In this document: piece by piece, positions 37,747-48,211 of the stretch | How the letters are laid out: each line of letters starts with the position of its first letter | How positions within the stretch are numbered: the stretch's first letter is position 1 | Assembly (NCBI RefSeq): GCF_013373865.1 | Contig: NC_050468.1 | Location: 7,130,510-7,194,509, forward strand | DNA length: 64,000 bases | Origin: Monomorium pharaonis | Taxonomy: Eukaryota > Arthropoda > Insecta > Hymenoptera > Formicidae | Reading direction: 5' to 3' | Program-made: the position numbers and the translations under genes | The notes under the pieces: model-generated | What the model was told of the DNA's origin: nothing | Seen by the model: only the letters and a program-made list of their open reading frames with translations | Database searches by the model: none

Positions 37747-38469
37747 ATGAAATTTACGTTAGGATTGGTTGCTGTTCTGGCCGTTGTGGGTCTGGGACAA
37801 GCTTACCCGTTTCTAGATTATGGCAAAAATTTGGCAATAGACATTGGGCAAAATTCGGCAATACAATTCGGCAAAAATAACGATTTAATAGCAGAGCTAG
37901 TAGATTTTCTCAATCTTATTCCGGCAGAAGAGTTTGTTAACATAATAGTCAAATATTTTAATGAGGATGAAAAAGTACAAGAAGCTATAGAATTTCTTTT
38001 TACAAATGAATTCCACGATCTGCTGCGTGCTCTTGAAGCTCTTAAGGAACATCAAGCATGGGTGGTATTTTTAGAAAAGGCTGGACTACCTATTATTCAA
38101 GCTATGCAAGAATTTCATCGTGTCATCGGCATGGAAGATTATGTACCACCCAAGATAGAAGCCCTTTCCAAGTCTCTAATTAAGACACAAAAGATCGGTG
38201 ATGGAATTGATGGAATGCTTAAGGATCTTTATGATATATTACCATTGGACAAAATTGACGCTCTTTATGAAGAAAAGATGAGGACTTCAAAAGTCTATGC
38301 TGATTTTGTTACGAAGATTACGTCGAAGGAGGCGGGAAAAATCGTCCACGATATAGGCATTACTGAAACGTATAAGGAGTTTAATACAAAGACGAAAGAA
38401 AGAGGAATAGATTTTGAAAAATTAGCAATTTTTAATTCAAGAGTAATTGGTATTAAGATAGAAAATTAA
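37747..38469 (+). CDS. G12-like secreted protein B3 (insect allergen-related repeat)
   Basis: 240 aa on one exon; the ATG directly follows ttgcag. The signal peptide is residues 1-19 (MKFTLGLVAVLAVVGLGQA). The linker 20-46 is rich in Gly/Asn. Half-repeat 1 is about 47-115 (DFLNLIPAEEF, DEKVQEAIEFLFTNEFHDLL). A connector follows with HRVIGMEDYVPPKIE (124-138). Half-repeat 2 is about 150-240 (GDGIDGMLKDLYDILPLDKI, ALYEEKMRTSKVYADFVTKI, YKEFNTKTKERGIDFE). No cysteine. B5 is its close paralog: residues 1-54 are identical, then about 23 differences occur by eye in the rest. AATAAA at 38562-38567. Secretion is clear from the signal peptide; a gut or lipid-related role is inferred from PF06757 relatives. 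Confidence 0.92.
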   Translation: MKFTLGLVAVLAVVGLGQAYPFLDYGKNLAIDIGQNSAIQFGKNNDLIAELVDFLNLIPAEEFVNIIVKYFNEDEKVQEAIEFLFTNEFHDLLRALEALKEHQAWVVFLEKAGLPIIQAMQEFHRVIGMEDYVPPKIEALSKSLIKTQKIGDGIDGMLKDLYDILPLDKIDALYEEKMRTSKVYADFVTKITSKEAGKIVHDIGITETYKEFNTKTKERGIDFEKLAIFNSRVIGIKIEN

Positions 38470-38814
38470 AATCAGCCTTTAATCTACACATTTGCTACTT
38501 GCAATTTACATAGTAAATTATATGTATAATGAAATATAATAATTATTATATCTGACATACCAATAAATTTATTAAATGAAATAAACAACTTTTTTCTTCT
38601 TCTTTCATATTCCTTTAAATCAAATTGAATATTCTTATAAAGAAAATTTTGAGGGTAGGAAATAAGGGAGAAATAAAGATAACCAATTTTTTATATTTTA
38701 TTCTTTTTACATCTATAATACGATATGTACACACACATTAAATATTTTTTTAGATGTATAATTTTTTATAAGGATTATTGTATGTATATTCGTTTTGTTA
38801 ATAATGTTACGGGG

Positions 38815-38815
<1 letters not shown>

Positions 38816-38900
<85 letters not shown>
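38816..38900. repeat. (TG)n microsatellite, 85 bp
   Basis: A pure dinucleotide tract downstream of B3. A tract with homologous flanks lies downstream of B6 (53437-53479), so the microsatellite is older than that duplication. Frames across it are not genes. Confidence 0.9.
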
Positions 38901-38903
<3 letters not shown>

Positions 38904-38974
38904 CTGTAGGCAATTCTGCTTTACCAATGAAAGTAATTTTTGTAGGACCAACTACGTTTTATTACTTTTATATA

Positions 38975-39235
38975 TTACTAGCTTTTTTGTCCGCGCTTTG
39001 TCGGACTTTTGTCCTACCTCCCCACACACACACACACACACACAACTTAAATGTATTATGGAAATCAGCCCTTTATTTTTGTAACACACTGTATATAGAA
39101 ATTTTGGACTTTTAGTTTTAAGCTCCGGAAAAATTGCTAAATTTTGAAACCAGTTGCATTAAGTTCGGAATACAAATGACGGAGTAGTTCGTGAACATAC
39201 AGACATACAGACCCGCGGTGTATTTATATATTCGA
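38975..39235. repeat. Possible retroelement 3' remnant
   Basis: Sequence absent from the matching B6 flank begins near tagcttttttgtccgcgctt and continues to acatacagacccgcggtg. Motifs of the form agctttttgtCCGCGcttTG and acatacagacatacagac resemble 3' ends of some insect LINEs. Identification is weak. Confidence 0.3.
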
Positions 39236-41233
39236 GCGTAATCTTGTCCAATACATGTTTTTACAAAACTTCATAATAAAAATTATATTATGAAACTCCC
39301 TCTATAATGAAAATCCGTATCAATAAATCCATATACAGGTTATTTTACTTAAGTTACCTTTATTTCTAAAAGTTAAAATATGAAGTAAATGGAAAATGAG
39401 TAATGTAGATAAAAAATTAACAGATTATGTCTCGTTTTGCGCATCCTGTTAGTGTTTTAAAAAATGAAGTACAATTAATGTAAACTTTTTATCCATTTAT
39501 ATAGCTGATAATAATTTAATTGTTTAATTTTACATTAAAGTTTTATATTTTTTAAAAAGAAGGTTTAGTATAATATATTTCACATTTATAGTATATTTAC
39601 AATTATTGTAAGAATTACGCCCATATTTTTATAAAACCTATTTATAAAACCAAATTTCCAAAATCGTATTATTACAAGGATTCTTATATTTCTGTTCCTA
39701 TATGCATACCAATCGAAAAAAAAAAATTTAAGCCACTTTTATTATAATGTTTTTTTCATTATTTTCTTTTCATTATGTTCTTTTTATTTAACTTTTTCAT
39801 TATTATTATTTATTTATTTTTAAATATTTTATATAATTAAAAAGATCTTAAAAATTCTGGATTCTGTAAGTCATTATTGTCATGTATTATTGTACCAAAT
39901 ACTTATTTGTTATTTATTTACCTGCTATTTACATATGGGTTTGCTTGTTGAGCCAACGGCATCGACATTTTTATCTTTAAAATCGAATTTAGTTTAATTC
40001 GGAGATTCCCGAAGATTCCCGGAATCTTATCCACCGCTCTGCGTTTGGAAATGACGTATAGCATAAGCACACGATTATTTTGTAATACTCACGTTGTTAT
40101 TGCGAAAAGATAAGGCAATTGGGATACTCTTATACACACATATTAATAATCTTTTCTCGTGCGGTCACCACGGAGCTTGCGATATTTAGTTAAACAGGTA
40201 ATTGGACACATTCATGTATACGTATATATAATACGCGTTATTCCTTATTTCGCTTTAATAATTTTACAACTAACATTATCTCTAATTTTAATATATTTCC
40301 CCAAATTTTCAATAGTTTAGACTTTTATATTTGAATTCAGCACCCTCAAAACTATAAAGAAAAACTAAATTCCAAGGTTTTTTCTAGTCGGAAAAAAATC
40401 ACTCTCTCTCTCTCTCTTTTTTGACACCCTTCTTTACAGATAAATATATTCCGAGAGATAAATTATTTTCTAAGTATTGTCTCGGGTAATTCTTGTTTAT
40501 TTAATAACGGAAATATAAAAAATTGTTACCAATGATAAATGATTTAGATATTATAAATTTGATGTGAACCATGAATTAAGAATGATTAACTTCGGAATCT
40601 CCGATTAACTATTTTAAGATAACGTCATTCTTAATATTTTAATGTTATCGCTACTCATAAGATATTACAAATCAAAGAGATAGCATATCTTAATAAAAAC
40701 AATCAAATCGTAACAAACAGATAGATATAAAAAAATAACTGTAAGTTAAAATAAATTAAAATAAAATATATTTTTTAATTGAAACTAATTATTTATATAG
40801 AAAATGTAGAAATGCATAAATCAAATATTTTATAAAATTTAAATAAATAACTCCGTATCTGTGTAATTGAGCTGTTTTGGAAATAATCATCTAATGTTTT
40901 CGTTTTAAATTAATATAAGAACTTTCCTTATAATTTTTTGGAATATTTAACGATTTTGTACATTTATGAATCACATGACATGAAGCAGAAAATGTAAATT
41001 TCCATGTATTTTTATATCTACAACCGGAGCAAATACCGACTGCAATTCACGTACAACATAGATATAAAAATGATTATTTACGTATATACTTTATCTATCT
41101 TTACTAGAAAACTTATCAAATAATTTGTAAAATTTCACATGACCTTACATAACACATGACACTTTATTATCTTAATCTGATCATTTAGTTTCTTATTTAG
41201 TTTTCTTTTTTTTTATGAATTGATATTACTGCA

Positions 41234-41292
41234 CTATACAAATATGCGAATAACAACGGTTTCCAACACGCATCTACCATGTAGATGCCACA
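41234..41292 (+). promoter_or_regulatory. Decayed promoter / exon 1 of psi-B4
   Basis: The TATA box reads TATACAAATA in place of TATATAAATA. The exon-1 sequence (ggtttccaacacgcatct) and donor cca|cagtaagt region are retained (GT at 41293). Confidence 0.5.
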
Positions 41293-41384
41293 GTAAGTAA
41301 AGAGAATTTTTTTATGTGTTTTACATATATTAACAAATTGTTTGGAAAGAAAATGGCGCGCGCGCACGCACACACACACATACA

Positions 41385-42084
41385 CTTTGCTATTTTTTTA
41401 ACCATTGTGGGTCTAGCACAAGCTTATCCATTCCTAGATTTTGGCAAAAATTTGGCAATAAAATTCGGCAATGGAATTTGGCAAAAATGGCGATTTAATG
41501 GAAAAGCTAGATGATTTTATTTATCTTATTTTGATGAAAGAGTATATAGATTAGGTATATATAATAGTCAAGTATGTAAATGAAGATGTAAAAGTACAAG
41601 AAGCTATAATATTTCGCTTCACAAATGAATTCCACGATCTGCTGCGTACTTTCAAAGCTCTTAAGGAACATCAAGCATTGGAATATGTAGAAGAGGATGG
41701 ATTCCCTCTTATTCAATCTATCCAGGAACTGCATCGTGCCATCGGAATGGATGATTATGTACCATCCAAGATAGAAGGCTTTTTCAAATTTCTAATTAAC
41801 ACACAAAAGATCGGTGATGGAATGGAAGGAGCGATCAAGGATCTTTATAACATATTATCTTTGGACAAAATTGATGCTCTTTACGAAGAAAAGATGAGTA
41901 ATTCCAAAGTCTATGCTGATTTTATTACAAAAATTAAGTCAAAGAAGATGAGAAGGTCGTTAACGATCTGGGCGTCAATGAAACCTATAAGGAATTTATC
42001 ACAAAGATCAAAGAAAAAGGATTAGATTTTGAAGGAATATCAATTTTTAATGCAAAAATAATTGGCATTAAGATAGAAAGCTAA
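41385..42084 (+). pseudogene. G12-like pseudogene psi-B4
   Basis: Homology to psi-B2 starts inside the signal peptide (accattgtgggtctagcaca). The normal acceptor, ATG and first codons are gone, and a short CA microsatellite abuts the coding remnant. Most of intron 1 is deleted. It shares with psi-B2 the +1 shift (ggaatttggcaaaaatgg) and the stop followed by the tatata insertion (gattaggtatatataatag). It also has a private one-base loss near 41,955 (agaaggtcgtt). Frames 41,678-42,025 remain open. It ends at 42082-42084 in the ancestral frame. Pseudogenisation of the parent therefore predates the block duplication. Confidence 0.88.
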
Positions 42085-42634
42085 AGTCAGCATTTAAACT
42101 TCTGAATATTTGCTACTTGCAATTTATATGTATTATTATAAATTATATGTTAACGTAATAACAAAATATAAAAATTATTAATATATAATAAATTAATATA
42201 TAATAAATAATAATAATTATTTTTTTTAGATCTATTAATAAATTTATTATTTTAAAATAAACAGCTTTTTTCTTTTTTTTATATGTCTTTAAATATAATT
42301 AATTGTCCTCGCCAAGAAACTTTAAATGGAAAGAGAGTAAAATGGAGATATAGTGTAACAGTGCGGAAGAAAGTCGGCTTTTTTAGCACGAGTGAGAAAA
42401 AGCCGATTCATGCGCGTTGCTCAGTGAGAGTTATCATATGCGTGTCGCGAAATGACGGTAAAACGTTGGTAATTCTGCGAGTACAATATGCGTACATATC
42501 ATGTGTGATCTTCCGCACTTATTACGCATCATATTATTATAAATTCTATTATATTAAAGGAGAGAAGGCGGTTATGGAATAGATATGGTCTTAGGGAATT
42601 CACAATATTTTGTATTCTCTATGTTATTTTAGGG

Positions 42635-43196
42635 CAGTGCTCGGAATTAGTTGCACATTTCGCCTCGATTCCTGAGGCACCGCCTGCTATGCCCCCACTA
42701 CCGCTGTAGGCTCGACGGCCGAGCCGCCGAACGCGCGCGTGGCCTTGTGTCTCAGGAGCGTTCTACGATAGATATGCCTGGTCTATTCGCGTGATTAAAA
42801 AATTTTCTTGCGCTGTGAATAATTTTTTTATTTTTACAGACAATTAAAGTTATTAATATTATTTTTACGTTTATAAACATATTTGTATATACATATAATG
42901 AGCATAATATAACACAATGTAATAATTGCAATTTTGTCAATAGCTTTCCACATCACCCAGGAGGAAAAATATTATTAATAACTTTAATTGTCTGTAAAAA
43001 TAAAAAAATTATTCACAGCGCAAGAGAATTTTTTAATCACGCGAATGGACCAGGCATATCTATCGTAGAACGCTCCTGAGACACAAGGCCACGCGCGCGA
43101 TCGGCGGCTCGGCCGTCGAGCCTACAGCGGTAGTGGGGGCATAGCAGGCGGTGCCTCAGGAATCGAGGCGAAATGTGCAACTAATTCCGAGCACTG
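42635..43196. mobile_element. hAT-like MITE, 562 bp, with 8-bp target duplication
   Basis: The ends are cagtgctcgg and its exact complement ccgagcactg. The arms pair over about 240 bases (including gcgttctacgatagatatgc and caattaaagttattaata). The flanks carry ttttaggg at 42627-42634 and 43197-43204. The matching site in the sister block (35,612-35,619) has a single ttttaggg and no element. CAGNG ends plus an 8-bp duplication are diagnostic of hAT-type elements. There is no transposase, so it is non-autonomous. It inserted after the block duplication. Confidence 0.92.
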
Positions 43197-44021
43197 TTTT
43201 AGGGTAACCATCTAAATTGTTTCTTTATATACTGTTTAAACGTTATAACATGACCACTGGTCATAAGTGTTTATTGTTATAAAAGTATTTTAATATTGCA
43301 AATAGTAAGTTTTATAGATGTGTATTCTTTTCGGCATTTTGAGAAACATGTCGGGTATTAATCTATTAACATTATAATAACTTTGTGTGTTCGAATATAG
43401 CTTTCAAATGACGTAATTGAATTTAATGTTTGACATAATGGGTACATGCATTTGATGTGTAAAGTTATATTGCCTGCGTTCAGGATTTTGGACCACTTGC
43501 TGCAAGTATTGCGAATCTGAGTTCTATAATCCTTTTGAATTTAATTTTGTTATATTTTTATTTTACTTATTAGCTAATATATTATTTGTTATAATATTTC
43601 TACATATTACTTTTATAATATTTCTACATTGTACAAAGTTGCAAGAGTTAAAGGTATTATACATATTAAAAAAATTTTTTTGTGATACTATATAGAAGGT
43701 ATTCATACTATTGTAATACACTTTGCAAAATCTGCCAGAGTGTTATTTTGTGTTTTTTAAAAATAAAAATGGTTTTAAGAATATTTGTATTGTTGAGAAT
43801 GTTGGTACTGTTCCATCGATACTGAATACGATTCATATACAACACAGATATAAGATGTGATTATTTATGTATATATTTTATCTGTCTTTCCTTGAAAGCT
43901 TATCAAAGAATTCGTAAATTTCGCGTGAAACTTAATCTCTCATAATATCTTAATTATCTGATTAATTAGTTTTTTATCTAGCTTTCTATTCTTTTTTTTT
44001 CATATGAATTGATATGACCAC

Positions 44022-44082
44022 TATATAAATATGCGACCGTTAATAACGGTTTGCAATACGCATCTGTCACACAGCAGCCACA
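44022..44082 (+). promoter_or_regulatory. Core promoter and noncoding exon 1 of gene B5
   Basis: TATATAAATA at 44022-44031, exon-1 sequence atacgcatctgtcacacagc, donor gccaca|gtaagt (GT at 44083). Intron 1 is 44083-45464, about 500 bases longer than that of B3 because of extra repeats. Confidence 0.7.
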
Positions 44083-44139
44083 GTAAGTAAAATTTTTTTA
44101 TATGTGTTTTATATGCATTAAGGTGATTTTAAAGTCGTC

Positions 44140-44815
44140 TGTTTTACCGCCGTTCTATTCAACCATTTAGTTTTGAATTGAATTTACACAATTGAAAATT
44201 CTTTTACACGTTTAAAGTACGTACACAATTAAACTCGAGGACGATTAGATCAAGACCAAAAATGCAAACAAGTTTTTAAACTTTATTTGTTTATAAAAAT
44301 ATGCGTTTCAAAATACATGTTATGTAGGTTATACGTACAAATGAGTGGTACACCGCAGTTTGAAATAAATTGAGTAATAAGACTATATTCGTCAAATTAC
44401 AATTACAAGCTATAAAAAAAGTTATTTATAGCTTGTAATTGTAATTTGATGAATATAGTCTTATTACTCAATTTATTTCAAACTGCGGTAATAACAAATT
44501 ATGATTACAATTCGTAAAAAAGTTATTTATAGGATCAAATTTTGTTCATTTAAGCGCTTTCATTAAGAATGTAGTGAAAGCACTTAAATGAACAAAATTT
44601 GATCCTATAAATAACTTTTTTACGACTTGTAATCATAACTTGTAATCACGAATATGGTTTTATTCCTCAATTTATTCCGAATTGTTGTGTACCATTCATT
44701 TGTATGTATAAGCTACATAACTTGTATTTTGAAGCGAATATTTTTATGAACAAAGATAAACGAATAGTTCTACATTATTGACCTCGATTAAGTTTAACGA
44801 ACTGTTTAGCGTTCT
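44140..44815. mobile_element. Inverted-repeat element in B5 intron, with internal hairpins
   Basis: A copy of the 36,910-37,394 element. The right end acctcgattaagtttaacga is recognisable; the left end is degraded. Inside are two almost perfect hairpins: 44,353-44,488 (ccgcagtttgaaataaattg and its complement) and 44,495-44,642 (aaaaaagttatttatagga and its complement). Pairing is far better than in the B3 copy, which suggests later arm copying. Confidence 0.7.
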
Positions 44816-44820
44816 CTTAA

Positions 44821-45083
44821 GGGAATGCTAAACCTGTCCTGCTTTACCGATTATTTTGATTATTTCCAATTCATTAATCTTTTAATTGTATTTACAGAAT
44901 TAAAAACCCTTGTCCACAATTAAAGTACAGACGGTAACATAATACGCATGTAAGAATTTTATATAAAAAATTTTTTTTTTAATTTGTAAATAAAATTAAA
45001 TTTTTTTTTGTAAATACAATTAAAAGATTAATAAATTGGAAATAATTAAAATAATTGGTAAAACAAAACAGGTTTAGTATCCC
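44821..45083. mobile_element. 263-bp hairpin MITE in B5 intron
   Basis: The ends are gggaatgctaaacctgt and the complement of acaggtttagtatccc. The arms (taatcttttaattgtattta and its complement) pair for about 90 bases. The flanks are ttaa on the left and tttaa on the right, compatible with a TTAA-type target. It is not seen at the same place in the B3 intron. Confidence 0.65.
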
Positions 45084-45464
45084 TTTAAAAGTTTAAAAAA
45101 TTTTGTGTGTGTGCGCACACATATTACACACAAAATTACCATACGCTTAATTTTATTTATTTAGTGATAAATATATAATTCTATTTTTAATATAAATTTA
45201 ATTAGTAGATTTTTTAATAGTTTTTAATTAACTCTTGTTATTAACGATTTATATAATTTATGTTTTTAATTTTTTTTATATTTTTAAAGTTTACCTTTTT
45301 ATTTATTTTTTGTAAACTGATTATTTATGTCATCTTATGTTAATGTATAATCGCATAAATTTTAGTAAATTAATTTTTGATAAAAAATATTTTTCAATGG
45401 TTTTATTATATTTTATATACAGAAGATATATGGTAATGTATATATATTTAATATTAATTTGCAG

Positions 45465-46187
45465 ATGAAATTTACGTTAGGATTGGTTGCTGTTCTGGCC
45501 GTTGTGGGTCTGGGACAAGCTTACCCATTTCTAGATTATGGCAAAAATTTGGCAATAGACATTGGGCAAAATTCGGCAATACAATTCGGCAAAAATAACG
45601 ATTTAATAGCAGAGCTAGTGGATTTTATCAATCTTATTCCGGCAGAAGAGTTTGTTGACATATTAATCAAATATTTTAATGAGGATGAAAAAGTACAAGA
45701 AGCTATAGAATTTCTTTTTACAAATGAATTCCATGATCTGCTGCGTGCTCTTGAAGCTCTTAAGGAACATCAAGCATTGGTGATATATTTAGAAAAGGCT
45801 GGATTGCCTATTATTCAAGCTATCCAAGAATATCATCGTGCCATTGACATGGAAGATTATGTACCACCTAAGATAGAAGGCCTTTTCAAGTCTTTAATTA
45901 AGACGCAAAAGATTGGTGATGGAATTGAAGGAATGCTTAAGGATCTTTATAATATATTACCTTTGGACAAAATTGACGCTCTTTACGAAGAAAAGATGAG
46001 GACTTCGAAAGTCTATGCTGATTTCATTACGAAAATTACGTCGAAGGAGATGGGAAAAATCGTCCACGATATAGGCATTACTGAAACCTACAAGGAGTTT
46101 AACACAAAGACGAAAGAAAAAGGAATAGATTTTGAAAAAATAGTAATTTTTAGTTCAAGAATAATTGGCATTAAGGTAGAAAATTAA
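45465..46187 (+). CDS. G12-like secreted protein B5 (insect allergen-related repeat)
   Basis: 240 aa on one exon with the ATG at the splice junction. Layout is as in its close paralog B3: signal peptide 1-19, Gly/Asn linker, half-repeat 1 (DFINLIPAEEFVDILIKY), connector IDMEDYVPPKIEG, half-repeat 2 (GDGIEGMLKDLYNILPLDKI, YKEFNTKTKEKGIDFE). No cysteine. In the first 160 coding bases I see one silent change against B3 (ccg/cca), whereas the remainder carries about 23 amino acid and about 18 silent changes. This pattern suggests a recent gene-conversion tract covering intron end and signal peptide. AATAAA at 46294-46299. Secreted; molecular role inferred from family only. Confidence 0.92.
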   Translation: MKFTLGLVAVLAVVGLGQAYPFLDYGKNLAIDIGQNSAIQFGKNNDLIAELVDFINLIPAEEFVDILIKYFNEDEKVQEAIEFLFTNEFHDLLRALEALKEHQALVIYLEKAGLPIIQAIQEYHRAIDMEDYVPPKIEGLFKSLIKTQKIGDGIEGMLKDLYNILPLDKIDALYEEKMRTSKVYADFITKITSKEMGKIVHDIGITETYKEFNTKTKEKGIDFEKIVIFSSRIIGIKVEN

Positions 46188-46474
46188 AATCAGCCTTTAA
46201 TCTACTGCACATTTGCTGCTTGCAATTTACACAGTAATTATGTGATAATATAATAATGAAATAAATTATAATAATTATTTTTTCTGACTTACTAATAAAT
46301 TCATTATTTTAAAATAAACGGCTTTTATTTTTTTCTTTCCCCTATATATATATATATATAAATATATATGTATGTGCACAGAGAAAAAGATTTCTTTAAA
46401 TTTAATAAACAGTTTTATCCCGAAACATATATTTCTTTGTTTCTAATAAATTTTACTAAATCTAAAGAAATGTA

Positions 46475-46653
46475 CAATGTCAACGGTAATAATTTTGAAA
46501 GTCGCCGTAATGATTTGAAATAAACGAGACGTTTTTTAAGTCGACACAACTGGCAGATAGGTCGACTTTGTGTCGACACGACTGGCAGTAAAAAACGTCT
46601 CGTTTATTTTAAATCATTACTGGCGACTTTCAAAATTATTGCCGTTGACATTG
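46475..46653. repeat. 179-bp hairpin in the nested insert
   Basis: caatgtcaacggtaataatt and its complement begin and end a long stem that includes aaataaacgagacgttttt. The core aaacgtctcgtttattt occurs a third time at 47,050-47,066, so the nested element carries terminal copies of one motif. Confidence 0.7.
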
Positions 46654-46773
46654 TTGATTTCACACCACGACCCAAATTATGGTGTATACATACAAAAAAA
46701 TTTTTTCAACAAGATCAATAATAAATTTGCAACCTTAACAATCAGATTAATGAAATCTTGAATTAATATAAGA

Positions 46774-47034
46774 ATGAAGACTTGCACAGCGAATCAACAA
46801 CTAATTTTTCTTTTGAAATGCCGAAAGCATGACATTTTACCAAAGCACATTCAAGGTTTAAGGACAAATATTGACTTTCACACAAAATTATGTGAGCATC
46901 GACATAAAATCCAACGAAAAAAGTATCAACTTTTGTTTGTTAATTTAGAAATTAGCGACATTAATTATCACATAAAGAGTTCACGCACTAAAGTCACTAA
47001 AATTGAACAACAATTACTCAAACGTATCTGCTAG
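46774..47034 (+). pseudogene. Fragment possibly from a Penelope-like retroelement
   Basis: An 86-codon frame inside the nested insert. The stretch LIFLLKCRKHDILPKHIQGL and the following basic region (HRHKIQRKKYQLLF) resemble the N-terminal part of Penelope-like element proteins, where an '(F)LLrCr.h.iiPk.l' motif is common. No reverse-transcriptase or GIY-YIG domain is present. The assignment rests on pattern memory and is tentative; it may be part of another transposon protein. Confidence 0.35.
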
Positions 47035-47388
47035 TTGTATCGACTTAAAAAACGTCTCGTTTATTTCTAAAGAAGTGTGTATAAAATTTATTAAAACTAT
47101 AAGATATATGCTTTGAAAGTTTAACAAAACTGTTTATTAAATCTAAAGAAATTGTTCTCTCTCTTTTGTGTGTGTGCCTGTGTGTGTATGTGTGTGTAAC
47201 AATTATGTAACAACTAAAAATATATACATGTTTCTTCAAGTTTATGTTTCATTGGAACGTTTACTTTTATCTCTTAATTACGATAAAAAAGTATCTCATC
47301 TGAAAAGTTTTGGATTCTGTAAGTTATTATAGAGGAAAGGCACCAAATTTGGAACATTATTTTGTTTTTGGATTTCTTAAACCACTAA

Positions 47389-47511
47389 GGCTGCGTTCAG
47401 AAACGTCACCCGAGTGCTTTTGGGTATCATTCTACCCTTGTTGTTCGTTGAATATGAAACAAGGATAGAATGATACCCAAAAGTACTCGGGTGACGTTTC
47501 TGACCGCAGCC
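47389..47511. mobile_element. 123-bp MITE, TAA target duplication
   Basis: The ends ggctgcgttcagaaacgtca and its complement (with gaccgcagcc) flank a 123-bp near-perfect hairpin. TAA occurs at 47386-47388 and 47512-47514. A 3-bp TWA duplication fits PIF/Harbinger-type MITEs. Confidence 0.75.
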
Positions 47512-48211
47512 TAAAAGAACAAGTTTGAAAACATACGTATAAACTAGAAAGTGTCTTCTATTAAATGACATGATAGTTTTGGTAATACTGTTTAATATAT
47601 TTTTAATAATTCATGTTTTTCATGACACATTGAAAATGAGATCTAACGAAATGTACACTAAATTTGGAATATATAGGGTTGAAAGGTTAACATTTATGCA
47701 GTTATTTATAGTAATTTGTTATTAAGTTAGATTCGTTTTATTAAAATTTCTTATTAAAAAAGCCATGAAAATATGAACTGTGAGTTTTTATTTCTTTAAT
47801 TATCTAAGTAGACTGTTTTTTATGGTTAATCGTCCAATGCAATGTTTAGTTTTCCGATTTTACGGAAATGTTCCAATTAACGCACACACGATGACTTTAT
47901 ATTTAAAACTATACTACAAGATAAATATAGAAGAAAAGAGTATTTAGTAAAACAAATCAGTTTTAGAAAGTTACAAATATATATGTATAAAACGATGATA
48001 ATACTATCACTAATATATTTACTATTGTTTGTTTAAACTATGCAATATGAAAAAAAAATCATGCAATATAATTCTCACTTTTGACGAATTTGTTTCTAGC
48101 AGATTTTGTTTAGAAATGAATATGAATGCAAAAACTGTGGTTATTTATTTATTTTTTAATATTTAAGCATATTATGTTATCGGAATTCATATGATTCAAT
48201 ATCTAGTTTTC

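Larger units (their letters stand above)
39372..43650. repeat. Segmental duplication, copy 2 (pairs with 32,040-36,055)
   Basis: The second copy of the psi-B2 block, holding psi-B4. It differs by small indels, by loss of most of intron 1 of the pseudogene, and by a 562-bp hAT-like insertion with its 8-bp duplication. Confidence 0.8.
46376..47173. mobile_element. MITE split by a nested insertion
   Basis: The outer arms (gagaaaaagatttctttaaa on the left, complement of attaaatctaaagaaattgt on the right) match the complete 196-bp MITE at 56,065-56,260. Between them lies foreign DNA of about 590 bp that contains a 179-bp hairpin and a small coding remnant. The order of events is MITE first, nested element second. 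Confidence 0.65.

Noticed and set aside
38713..39115. Long Cys-Val and Thr-His repeat ORFs
   Set aside because: Pure translation of the (TG)n microsatellite on both strands.
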